Source: CABRXV01 sp900754955
GTDB lineage: Bacteria > Actinomycetota > Coriobacteriia > Coriobacteriales > Eggerthellaceae
Length of the DNA: 12,304 bases
Reading direction: 5' to 3'
Assembly: GCA_902475005.1 (NCBI GenBank)
Contig: CABRXV010000063.1
Location: 1 to 12,304 of the forward strand
Positions 1 to 8,283 of this stretch are shown piece by piece (positions within the stretch are counted from its first letter, which is position 1; each line of letters opens with the position of its first letter). The translations under genes and the position numbers were made by a program. A model generated the notes under the pieces. It saw only the letters and a program-made list of their open reading frames with translations, made no database searches and was not told the DNA's origin.

Positions 1-1
1 C

Positions 2-226
2 CAGAACGCCCGCCTCGCCGCGCGCCTGACCGGCTGGCACATCGACATCAAGTCCACGAGCTTCCAGGGCGAGCCGCTCGTCGCCGACAACGTCCTCATC
101 GACGACGAGGCCGAGGAGGAGAGCGAGTTCTGCGCCTTCGTGAACGAGGAAGGCGTTCGCTGCCGCAACCACGCGCGTCCCGACAGCCGCTACTGCGGCA
201 TCCACGCGTACCTCGACGAGGACTAG
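2..226 (+). CDS. nusA: Transcription termination/antitermination factor NusA, C-terminal end (5' truncated)
   Basis: Only the last 74 residues are present; the gene runs off the left edge. The visible part opens with QNARLAARLTGWHIDIKS, the characteristic end of the second NusA KH domain. NusA binds RNA polymerase and nascent RNA to modulate pausing, termination and antitermination. After the KH domain comes a short acidic linker (DDEAEEESE) and then a compact tail with spacing C-x9-C-x2-H-x7-C-x2-H, ending in YLDED. The tail looks like a small metal-binding knuckle and is not part of the classic NusA core (S1-KH1-KH2). The stop is TAG at 224-226, and rnpM starts 22 nt downstream, consistent with the common nusA-rnpM-infB operon. 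Identity is secure from the KH2 end plus synteny; the function of the tail is unknown. Confidence 0.93.
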   Translation, partial: QNARLAARLTGWHIDIKSTSFQGEPLVADNVLIDDEAEEESEFCAFVNEEGVRCRNHARPDSRYCGIHAYLDED

Positions 227-247
227 ACCGAACAAGGTAGGACCGAC

Positions 248-544
248 GTGGCACAGGAAACGAAAAAACGCCAGCGAACCTGCATCGGCTGCGGCGCGCA
301 CGACACCAAGGGCGCGCTCTACCGCATCGTGCGCGCGTCCGACGGCACGGTTTCCTTCGACCCGTCGGGCCGTTCCGCCGGACGCGGCGCCTACGTGTGC
401 TCCCGTGCGTGCTTCGCCTCCGCTTGGAAGGCGCGAAAGCTCGACCGGGCGCTGCGGGCGAAGCTGACCGAACAAGACTACGAGACCATTGGAGCCGAGC
501 TCGCCCGCGAATGCGACGCCGGAACGGAAGAGACTGAGGAGTGA
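248..544 (+). CDS. rnpM: YlxR/RnpM family RNA-binding protein (RNase P modulator)
   Basis: A 98-residue basic protein of the YlxR family. It shows RTCIGCG at residues 10-16, a GRSAGRGAYVC block at 41-51 and a second Cys pair (C51, C55) followed by the basic helix AWKARKLDRALR. YlxR of Bacillus subtilis was renamed RnpM because it binds RNase P RNA and modulates its activity; carrying that role over to this protein is by family. The start is GTG at 248, preceded by an AGGTAGGA-like ribosome binding site, and the reading frame begins with MAQETKKRQRT. The gene lies between nusA and infB as in most bacteria. The ribosomal-protein-L7Ae-like gene (ylxQ) that often follows it in Firmicutes is absent. 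Its last codons (GAGGAG, 536-541) provide the ribosome binding site of infB, which starts 3 nt after the stop, so translation is probably coupled. Confidence 0.92.
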   Translation: MAQETKKRQRTCIGCGAHDTKGALYRIVRASDGTVSFDPSGRSAGRGAYVCSRACFASAWKARKLDRALRAKLTEQDYETIGAELARECDAGTEETEE

Positions 545-547
545 TAC

Positions 548-3307
<2,760 letters not shown>

Positions 3308-3315
3308 GAGATGGG

Positions 3316-3345
3316 GTTCCGCTGGTGCGACAGCACCAGCGGAAC
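3316..3345 (+). terminator. Perfect 13-bp hairpin downstream of infB (terminator-like or leader structure)
   Basis: The arm GTTCCGCTGGTGC (3316-3328) is followed by the loop GACA (3329-3332) and the exact complementary arm GCACCAGCGGAAC (3333-3345). It begins 8 nt after the infB stop. The next bases (TTGGTCGAC) are not a proper T-tract, so it may be a weak or factor-assisted terminator, or an mRNA-stabilising hairpin at the end of infB, rather than an efficient intrinsic terminator. Confidence 0.55.
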
Positions 3346-3371
3346 TTGGTCGACGCTGCGGGGCGTTGATT

Positions 3372-3399
3372 TTGATATCGACATTCATCGTGAGAGAAT
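3372..3399 (+). promoter_or_regulatory. Candidate internal promoter upstream of rbfA
   Basis: TTGATA (3372-3377, 5 of 6 matches to the sigma70-type -35) is separated by 16 nt from GAGAAT (3394-3399, 4 of 6 matches to the -10, including A2 and T6). It lies in an AT-richer patch after the first hairpin and would drive rbfA and the genes downstream. The -10 box overlaps the left arm of the second hairpin. This is a sequence match only. Confidence 0.3.
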
Positions 3400-3425
3400 G
3401 AAGGCGGGGAGGTTCCGCCTTCATT
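3397..3425 (+). promoter_or_regulatory. 11-bp hairpin just upstream of the rbfA ribosome binding site
   Basis: AATGAAGGCGG (3397-3407) pairs exactly with CCGCCTTCATT (3415-3425) around the 7-nt loop GGAGGTT. It is followed by TTGTAT, a weak T-rich stretch. It ends 7 nt before the AAAGGAG (3433-3439) ribosome binding site of rbfA. The loop itself contains an SD-like GGAGG. It could be an inefficient terminator or a 5' leader structure controlling rbfA translation. Confidence 0.5.
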
Positions 3426-3445
3426 TGTATGGAAAGGAGACCCTC

Positions 3446-3820
3446 ATGAAACAAGGATCTTCGAATCGCAAGGTCAACGAGCAGGCGCGCGAAGTCATCG
3501 CGAACATCCTGCTGTTCGAAACGGCCGACCCGCGTCTGCGCTTCGTGACGATCACGGGGTGTGAGGTGAGCTACGACCGCAGCTTCTGCAACGTGTTCTA
3601 CTCCGCGGAGCCCGAGCGCTACGACGAGGTCGAGGCGGCGTTCGCGCAGGCGCGCGGCCGCATTCGCTCGCTCATGGCGAAGAAGCTCTCGTGGCGCGTG
3701 GCTCCCGAGCTGCGCTTCCACCTCGACACATCGGTCGACCAGGCGCAGGTGATCGCCGAAGCGCTTGAGCGCGACCGTGCGCGCAACGAGGAATCGGCCC
3801 AGAAGGGCACGGAGGAGTAG
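3446..3820 (+). CDS. rbfA: 30S ribosome-binding factor RbfA
   Basis: A 124-residue KH-like ribosome maturation factor that binds the 30S subunit and assists late 16S rRNA processing. The family signature is clear: NRKVNEQAREVIANILLFE, then DPRLRFVTITGCEVSYD, the NVFYS strand, and the C-terminal LRFHLDTSVDQAQVIAEAL. The length is typical. I chose the ATG at 3446 because AAAGGAG lies 6 nt before it and homology begins there. The reading frame stays open upstream to an ATG at 3311, but that extra 45 codons runs through two hairpins and does not look like RbfA. The Glu/Lys-rich tail (ARNEESAQKGTEE) carries the GGAGGAG used by the next gene, which starts 2 nt after the TAG. RbfA follows infB in many bacteria. 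Confidence 0.95.
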   Translation: MKQGSSNRKVNEQAREVIANILLFETADPRLRFVTITGCEVSYDRSFCNVFYSAEPERYDEVEAAFAQARGRIRSLMAKKLSWRVAPELRFHLDTSVDQAQVIAEALERDRARNEESAQKGTEE

Positions 3821-3822
3821 CC

Positions 3823-4824
3823 ATGGCCGTCACGCCCCAGACCAACACGACGCTCGACGCGATCGCGCGCGAGCTCGCGTCGTACGAGTCGTTCTGCATC
3901 TGCGGACACGTGAGCCCCGACGGCGACTGCATCGGCTCCCAGCTTGCGCTCGCCCATGCGCTCGAGCGTCTCGGCAAGCGCGTCAGCTGCGTGCTCGCGC
4001 ACGACGAGCCACTCGATCAATGCATCTCCACGCTGCCGGGTGCGCACCGCATCGTTCCCGCCTGCACGTTCGAGGGCGATTTCGAGGTGTTCGTCGGCGT
4101 CGATGTGCCGACGCCCGATCGCATGGGCGACGGCGCGCGCCTCCATGCGCAGGCGCAGCGCACGGTGACGATCGACCACCACGCCGTCCCTGAGCGCATG
4201 TCCGACCTGAGCTACACCGATCCGGACGCCGCCTCCACGACCGTGCTCGTGTGGGAGATGATCGGTCATCTCGGCGTCGATCGCAGCGGCGCGGTGGCCA
4301 CGTGCGCCTACGCGGGCCTCATGACCGACACGGGTCGCTTCCAGTTCCAAAACGCCGATGCGCGCGCGTTCGCCGCAGCTGCCGAGATGGTGGCGGCGGG
4401 CGCCGATCCCGCGACCATCGCGCGCGATTTCTACCAGAACCGCCGTCTCGCTTCGGTGCTGCTCGAGGGCATCGCGATTGATCATCTTCAGATGCTCGCG
4501 GACGGACGCGCCGCGCTCAGCTGGATCACGCGCGCCGACCGAGATGCGTGCGGTGCCGTGAAGGCTGACGCCGAGCCGCTCGTCGACGTGCTGCGTTCCC
4601 TTACGGGCGTGCGCGTCGCGTGCATGCTGCGCGAGCAGGAGGGCGAGGTGCGCGGCAGCTTCCGCGCGAAGGACGACACCGACGTGGCGGCCATCGCCCG
4701 CGAGCTCGGCGGCGGCGGCCATCGCGCCGCGGCGGGCTTCACCGTTGAGGGCGACATCGACCACGCGGTAAGCGTCGTGCGTGCGCGTCTTGAAGCGCTG
4801 TTCGCCGAAGAGGAGCGCGCATGA
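3823..4824 (+). CDS. nrnA: DHH/DHHA1 family phosphoesterase, NrnA-like (nanoRNase / pAp phosphatase)
   Basis: A 333-residue DHH-family phosphoesterase. Proteins of this type hydrolyse short oligoribonucleotides (nanoRNA, pGpG or similar) and/or 3'-phosphoadenosine 5'-phosphate using two metal ions. Visible motifs are H29 with DGDCIGS (33-39), the metal Asp at D94 (GVDVP), DHH at 118-120, GLMTDTGRFQF at 165-175, and the DHHA1 glycine-rich substrate loop GGGGHRAAAG at 296-305. All metal-binding positions seem intact. The length fits bifunctional NrnA-like proteins (about 310-340 residues). It starts 2 nt after rbfA with GGAGGAG inside the rbfA end, and its stop overlaps the truB start (ATGA at 4821-4824), so it is part of the same translationally coupled operon. 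A DHH gene between rbfA and truB is a common arrangement. The exact substrate preference cannot be read from the sequence. Confidence 0.9.
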   Translation: MAVTPQTNTTLDAIARELASYESFCICGHVSPDGDCIGSQLALAHALERLGKRVSCVLAHDEPLDQCISTLPGAHRIVPACTFEGDFEVFVGVDVPTPDRMGDGARLHAQAQRTVTIDHHAVPERMSDLSYTDPDAASTTVLVWEMIGHLGVDRSGAVATCAYAGLMTDTGRFQFQNADARAFAAAAEMVAAGADPATIARDFYQNRRLASVLLEGIAIDHLQMLADGRAALSWITRADRDACGAVKADAEPLVDVLRSLTGVRVACMLREQEGEVRGSFRAKDDTDVAAIARELGGGGHRAAAGFTVEGDIDHAVSVVRARLEALFAEEERA

Positions 4825-5834
4825 AGCGGGGGGAGTCGGGCCTCTGCCTCGTCGTCGGCGTCGACAAGCCGAGCGGCATGTCGTCGCATGACGTGGTGAA
4901 CGCCTGCCGTCGCATCTTCGGCGAGAAGCGCGTGGGGCACACGGGCACGCTCGATCCGCTCGCTTCGGGCGTTCTGCCGATTTGCATGGGACCTGCGACG
5001 CGTCTTGACGCGTATCTCGTGGGGCACGACAAGCGCTATCGCGTACGCGTCGCCTTCGGTGCGGCGACGACGACTGACGACCGCCTCGGTGATGTCATCC
5101 GCGAAGGCGCGGTGCCCGACGAGGTTCTCGACCCGCTGTACGCGCATGCATTTGTCGCCTCGCTCGTCGGCCCGTCCAAGCAGCTTCCTCCGGTGTATTC
5201 CGCCATCAAGCGTGACGGCAAGAAGGCCTGCGATGAGGCGCGCAAGGGCAACGTCATCGAGCTTGAGCCGCGCGACATCGAGGTGTACGACGCGCATCTC
5301 GTCGGCATCTACGGCGCCGACGGCTGCGAGGCGCCGGCGTGGGAGATCGATTTCCACGTGTCGAAGGGCACCTACATCAGGGCGCTTGCGCGCGACATCG
5401 GTAACGCGATGGGATGTCCCGCACACGTGGCCGAGCTGCGACGTACGGCGGTCGGCTCGCTTACGCTTGATGAATGCATGACGCTCGAGGCGCTCGCTGA
5501 GCTCAAGGAGCGGGCGGCGCTCGACCCGGTGCGCCTGCTCGGCGTGCGTTTCGCCTACGCCGACGCGGAGGTCGAGCGGCTTGTGGCGAACGGCAATGCG
5601 ATCGCTGCCGACAAGCTCGTGCTCTGCGAGCGCCGCCGCGCCACGACATCCGCCGAGTTCTGCGCCTGCACGGCAGGCGTGCGCGAGAGCTGCGAGCTGC
5701 CGGCCGATGCTGAGATCATCGCCGTCATCGCCGAGAACAAGCTGCGCGCGCTTTACGCCTACGACGAGGCGCGCCGGGCATTTCGCTCGCGCTGCGTGTT
5801 TCAAACGGGGGTGAGCCGCGGTGTCGCTTATTAG
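4821..5834 (+). CDS. truB: tRNA pseudouridine(55) synthase TruB
   Basis: A 337-residue TruB, which isomerises U55 in the T-loop of tRNAs. Motifs in order are DKPSGMSSHDVV (15-26), the catalytic block GHTGTLDPLASGVLP with nucleophile D45, KRY with the conserved Y73, QLPPVYSAIK (121-130), and SKGTYIRALARDIG from 181. Around residues 132-142 the usual Tyr of the G-K-x-x-Y-x-x-A-R motif is Cys (GKKACDEARKG). The protein is somewhat longer than the common 300 residues. The C-terminal 100 residues (from about 235) probably form the TruB C-terminal/PUA-like region and are poorly conserved. It begins in the ATGA overlap with the DHH gene and ends 14 nt inside ribF, so expression is tied to both. Confidence 0.95.
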   Translation: MKRGESGLCLVVGVDKPSGMSSHDVVNACRRIFGEKRVGHTGTLDPLASGVLPICMGPATRLDAYLVGHDKRYRVRVAFGAATTTDDRLGDVIREGAVPDEVLDPLYAHAFVASLVGPSKQLPPVYSAIKRDGKKACDEARKGNVIELEPRDIEVYDAHLVGIYGADGCEAPAWEIDFHVSKGTYIRALARDIGNAMGCPAHVAELRRTAVGSLTLDECMTLEALAELKERAALDPVRLLGVRFAYADAEVERLVANGNAIAADKLVLCERRRATTSAEFCACTAGVRESCELPADAEIIAVIAENKLRALYAYDEARRAFRSRCVFQTGVSRGVAY

Positions 5835-6741
5835 GTACGACGACAGCGCGGATCTCGGCTTTCTTGCGGGATCGTCGTGCGCGTTCGGCGTGTTCGACGG
5901 TGTCCACGAGGGCCACGCCTTCATCATCGGCCGCGCGATCGACGCGGCTTCCGCGGCACGTCGGCGCAGCGTCGTCATCACGTTCGATCGCGACCCCGAC
6001 GAGATCTTCGCGCGCGGCTCCTTCAAGAAACTCATGTCGAACGAGGAGCGAATCGCCCTCCTTGCCTCGAGCAGCGTCGACGACGTGCTCGTTCTGCCGT
6101 TCACCGAGCAGCTCTCGGCGCTTTCCCCTGATGCGTTCCTTAACAGGCTTTTTGGCGCGCAGACGCCGCGGAGCATTCACGTGGGACGCGATTTCCGCTT
6201 CGGATCGCATGCGGCGGGAACGGTTAACGAGCTTAAGCGCTGGGGTGTCGCGCACAACATGAGCGTCGACGCGAGTGATCTGCTCGTTGAAGGGGGGCTC
6301 GCCGTCACGTCGAGCCGCATCCGCGCTTTGCTCGCCCAGGGCGAGGTAGCGGAGGCGAAGAAGCTGCTCGGGCGCCGCTATGCGGTGACAGGTGCCGTTG
6401 AAGCAGGGCGCGGCGAGGGTCGCGATTTCGGCTTTCGCACGGCGAACCTCACGGTGCCCGACGAACTGCACGTGCTCGGCGACGGCGTGTACGCCGCGTA
6501 CGCCATCGTGGACGGTGTGCGCTACAAGGCCGCCGTTTCCTCGGGCGTCTCGCCGACGTTCGCCGACCGCACCACCGCCAACCTCGAGGTGCATATCCTC
6601 GACTTTTCGGGCGATCTGTACGGCGATGCGTTGCGCGTCGAGTTCGAGGCGTGGCTGCGTCCCATGCGCACGTTCGATTCACTCGACGAGCTCATCGCCA
6701 CCGTGCAGGACAACATCAACTGGGTGCGCGCCCATCTCTAG
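5821..6741 (+). CDS. ribF: Bifunctional riboflavin kinase / FMN adenylyltransferase
   Basis: A 306-residue RibF, making FMN from riboflavin and ATP, then FAD from FMN and ATP. The N-terminal nucleotidyltransferase half has GVFDGVHEGH (23-32), GRDFRFG, and T-S-S-R-I-R at 163-168. The C-terminal flavokinase half starts near residue 185 with RRYAVTGAVEAGRGEGRDFG and the TAN motif at 207-209, then GVYAAYA and the C-terminal LRPMRTFDSLDELIATVQDN. The Pro of the usual F-P-T-A-N motif is Arg here (FRTAN), while the Mg/nucleotide-contact residues T207 and N209 are kept. The GTG start overlaps the end of truB by 14 nt with GGGGGTGA upstream. It is the last gene of the operon and is convergent with the next gene, with only 27 nt between the stops. 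Confidence 0.94.
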   Translation: MSLIRYDDSADLGFLAGSSCAFGVFDGVHEGHAFIIGRAIDAASAARRRSVVITFDRDPDEIFARGSFKKLMSNEERIALLASSSVDDVLVLPFTEQLSALSPDAFLNRLFGAQTPRSIHVGRDFRFGSHAAGTVNELKRWGVAHNMSVDASDLLVEGGLAVTSSRIRALLAQGEVAEAKKLLGRRYAVTGAVEAGRGEGRDFGFRTANLTVPDELHVLGDGVYAAYAIVDGVRYKAAVSSGVSPTFADRTTANLEVHILDFSGDLYGDALRVEFEAWLRPMRTFDSLDELIATVQDNINWVRAHL

Positions 6742-6768
6742 TTCGGGACGGGCGCGGTGCGCTGCTCC

Positions 6769-7506
6769 CTACGCCTCGCTGATGTGCTCGCAGAAGTCGC
6801 CGTAGAGCGTGTAGCGGTCGGCGGGGTTGTGCTCGGCGCCATCCCACGGGTCGAGCGCGGTAAAGTTCGCGAGGGTGAGATGATCGGGGTCGGTGACGTT
6901 CTGATAGCCGATGAGCGTGATCCAGTGCTGCCCCGAAGCACCCATCACGTGGATGACCGTCGGCTTGCCGGCGGCGATCTGATCGTAGGCCTCGCGCAGA
7001 AGCGCTTCGTTCGAACCGAGCGAGCGGAACGACGAGTTGCCGCCGCCCCAGTCGGTCCACACGCAGCATCCGCATCCGTAGTAGGAATGGTCGCGTGCGA
7101 TGCCGCGGATGATGGCATCGCCGTAGGCGCAGGCGAAACCAGGACAGCAGCCCGCGTGTCCTCGTTCGTCCTGCGATCCGATCGCGGCGAGCAGCGTGGG
7201 GTCGTAGGGGAGCGTCTTGCTGACGGCTGCCGCTGCGCTTTCGCGCACGATCTGCGCCTTGGTTTCAACGTTCTCCTGAACACCCGCAAACGTTTCGGTG
7301 AGGTCGGTGAGGCTTGCCGTCTCGTCGACTTCGGCGGCGTGAGCGAAGGCAGGGGCGGCGGGAACGCAGAGGGCGACGGCGAGCGCGACGCCCGCGAAAC
7401 GGGCAGCGCGGCGTGCCGCGCGAGCGGGAAGGGCAGGGGCGCTCGATGCCTCCGCCGCAGCGCTAAAGCGCATGCGAAGGCCGCGCAGGTTGTCCTGTGA
7501 GGTCAC
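6769..7506 (-). CDS. Predicted exported C39/papain-like cysteine peptidase (putative)
   Basis: A 245-residue protein. The basic N-terminus (residues 28-36, ARAARRAAR) leads into a hydrophobic stretch FAGVALAVALCVPAAPAFAHA (37-57), which looks like a signal peptide cleaved after an A-x-A site, or a membrane anchor. After a helical region (60-105), the mature part has GCCPGFACAYGDAIIRG (119-135), where C121 or C126 could be the nucleophile. Later it has GKPTVIHV (180-187), GQHWITLIGY with H194 (192-201), and ALDPWDG with D219. This Cys, GKP-V-HV, HW-x-x-x-x-GY, DP order resembles C39-like (Peptidase_C39_2) cysteine peptidases. The extra cluster C145, C147, C148 in YGCGCCVW and a lone C239 are notable for an exported protein. 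The GTG start has GAAAGGA (7513-7519 on the minus strand) 6 nt upstream. It is a single-gene unit. The substrate is unknown, and assignment to C39 is by motif order only. Confidence 0.72.
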   Translation of the reverse strand: MTSQDNLRGLRMRFSAAAEASSAPALPARAARRAARFAGVALAVALCVPAAPAFAHAAEVDETASLTDLTETFAGVQENVETKAQIVRESAAAAVSKTLPYDPTLLAAIGSQDERGHAGCCPGFACAYGDAIIRGIARDHSYYGCGCCVWTDWGGGNSSFRSLGSNEALLREAYDQIAAGKPTVIHVMGASGQHWITLIGYQNVTDPDHLTLANFTALDPWDGAEHNPADRYTLYGDFCEHISEA

Positions 7507-7893
7507 AAAGGGTCCTTTCAGCCGGGTCGTGTGTTCAAGGGGTGCATTTCCGGTCTGAATGCGTTGGCTATCCTATCGGAAGGCGGCCCGGTGCTGCGCC
7601 GCGCACGGTCGATGCCATCGTCACGCCACAACGGATTCGCAAAACCGCCATATGTTTCTCGGCGCAACCTTCTACGCGCAGATGTGCTGTCTCCACGCTG
7701 ATCGCAACAACGCGTATCGAATATGTTCCATAGGGAAATAATTGCCATCAGGTAAAACGCACCTATCACCATTCTGCGTGACACGTGAAACTGAGCTCCG
7801 GCGATAAAATCATCAAGCTGTGTGATAGCGCCGCGACGTGCGTGGGGCAATCATGGGCGCCATCGTTGTTTTCCCGAAAGGAGTCCACGCCCT
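7507..7893. other. 387-bp divergent intergenic region between the exported peptidase and tatA
   Basis: No convincing gene. The stretch from about 7620 to 7850 is visibly poorer in G and C than its neighbours, as expected for a regulatory region. It holds the ribosome binding sites of both flanking genes, an imperfect 18-bp palindrome at 7715-7732, and a weak plus-strand promoter candidate with TTGCCA (7742-7747), a 16-nt gap, and TATCAC (7764-7769). A second AT-rich box, GATAAAAT, lies at 7803-7810. Open frames crossing it have no ribosome binding site and no recognisable domain. Confidence 0.6.
7715..7732. promoter_or_regulatory. Operator-like imperfect palindrome
   Basis: TATCGAATATGTTCCATA reads TAT-n-GAA-n-AT-n-TTC-n-ATA, with 14 of 18 positions symmetric. 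It sits in the AT-rich divergent region, about 10 nt upstream of the candidate -35 box of tatA and about 209 nt from the peptidase start. It has the size and symmetry of a dimeric regulator site. The regulator is unknown. Confidence 0.35.
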
Positions 7894-8172
7894 ATGAAGA
7901 TTCTCGGTCTTGGCGTTCCCGAGCTTGCCATCATTCTCATTGTCGTTCTGCTCATCTTCGGCCCGAAGAACCTTCCAAAACTCGGTTCTGCCATCGGCAA
8001 GGGCGTGAAGAGCCTGCGCGAGGGCATCGGCGGTGACAAGGACGACGCGAAGGAAGAGGTCGTCGAGGAGGCCGTCGTTGAGAAGGTCGAGCAGCTCGAG
8101 TCCGGCGCTGAGGCCGCGGGGGCCGCACCGAAGGTGAAGCGCGTCGTCAAGAAGAAGGTCGTCGCCGAGTAG
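7894..8172 (+). CDS. tatA: Sec-independent translocase subunit TatA (TatA/E family)
   Basis: A 92-residue TatA-like protein. A short N-terminus (MKILGLGVPEL) leads into one membrane helix AIILIVVLLIF (12-22), the hinge F-G-P at 22-24, and an amphipathic helix KNLPKLGSAIGKGVKSLREG (25-44). An acidic stretch and a basic tail (KVKRVVKKKVVAE) follow. TatA oligomerises with TatC to move folded twin-arginine proteins across the membrane. I chose the ATG at 7894 because AAAGGAG (7877-7883) precedes it and TatA homology starts there; the open frame extends upstream to 7822 without support. No tatC or tatB is in the window, so it works with components encoded elsewhere. It is a single-gene unit closed by the terminator at 8197-8228. 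The Lys/Val-rich tail after residue 80 is not a standard part of TatA. Confidence 0.9.
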   Translation: MKILGLGVPELAIILIVVLLIFGPKNLPKLGSAIGKGVKSLREGIGGDKDDAKEEVVEEAVVEKVEQLESGAEAAGAAPKVKRVVKKKVVAE

Positions 8173-8196
8173 CCGCACCTGTCTGCATTTGATGGA

Positions 8197-8228
8197 GAGC
8201 CGTCCGCCTTCCGGCGGGCGGCTCTTTT
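8197..8228 (+). terminator. Intrinsic terminator downstream of tatA
   Basis: GAGCCGTCCGCC (8197-8208) pairs with GGCGGGCGGCTC (8213-8224) over 12 bp, with a single U-G wobble, around the loop TTCC, and TTTT follows at 8225-8228. This is a textbook rho-independent terminator, starting 25 nt after the tatA stop. Confidence 0.9.
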
Positions 8229-8237
8229 CATGTCGGG

Positions 8238-8243
8238 TACAAT
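8238..8243 (+). promoter_or_regulatory. Candidate -10 box of the luxR-type regulator gene
   Basis: TACAAT (5 of 6 matches to TATAAT) in the context GGGTACAATGC lies 41 nt before the ATG at 8284, just after the tatA terminator. No good -35 hexamer is visible at the usual distance, because that place is taken by the terminator stem. A similar GGGCTACAAT lies upstream of the minus-strand HD gene. Confidence 0.4.
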
Positions 8244-8283
8244 GCTTCCTTGGCATTTCACGGCAACGAGCGAAGGAGGCGCA

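Noticed and set aside
3311..3445. 45-codon upstream extension of rbfA
   Set aside because: It is encoded by two strong hairpins, has no RbfA-like residues and lacks a ribosome binding site comparable to AAAGGAG before 3446.
3619..4764. 381-codon minus-strand open frame opposite rbfA and the DHH gene
   Set aside because: Shadow frame with Arg/His/Ala/Glu-biased composition and no ribosome binding site or motif; both sense genes are secure.
4488..6176. 562-codon minus-strand open frame opposite the DHH gene, truB and ribF
   Set aside because: It is antisense to three well-identified genes, has no recognisable domain and is Arg/His/Ala-rich as expected for a shadow frame in GC-rich DNA.
6727..6756. 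CGCGCCC / GGGCGCG inverted repeat at the ribF end as a terminator
   Set aside because: Only 7 bp with a 16-nt loop, no T-tract, and such short G/C repeats are common here. A bidirectional terminator between the convergent genes is expected, but I cannot point to one.
6757..7500. 247-codon plus-strand open frame opposite the exported peptidase-like gene
   Set aside because: The minus-strand frame has a ribosome binding site, a signal-peptide-like N-terminus and ordered Cys/His/Asp motifs, while this one is Arg/Gly/Val-rich with no motif.
7719..7728. GAATATGTTC as a LexA-type SOS box
   Set aside because: The known actinobacterial/Firmicutes box is GAAC-N4-GTTC; the half-sites here are only GAA/TTC, and neither neighbour is an SOS gene. 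It is kept only as part of a generic palindrome.
7518..7850. 110-codon minus-strand open frame in the intergenic region, with a hydrophobic patch (VIGAFYLMAIISLW)
   Set aside because: No convincing ribosome binding site, a composition unlike its neighbours and a location across both flanking promoter regions. The hydrophobic patch comes from the AT-rich stretch. A small membrane protein cannot be fully excluded.
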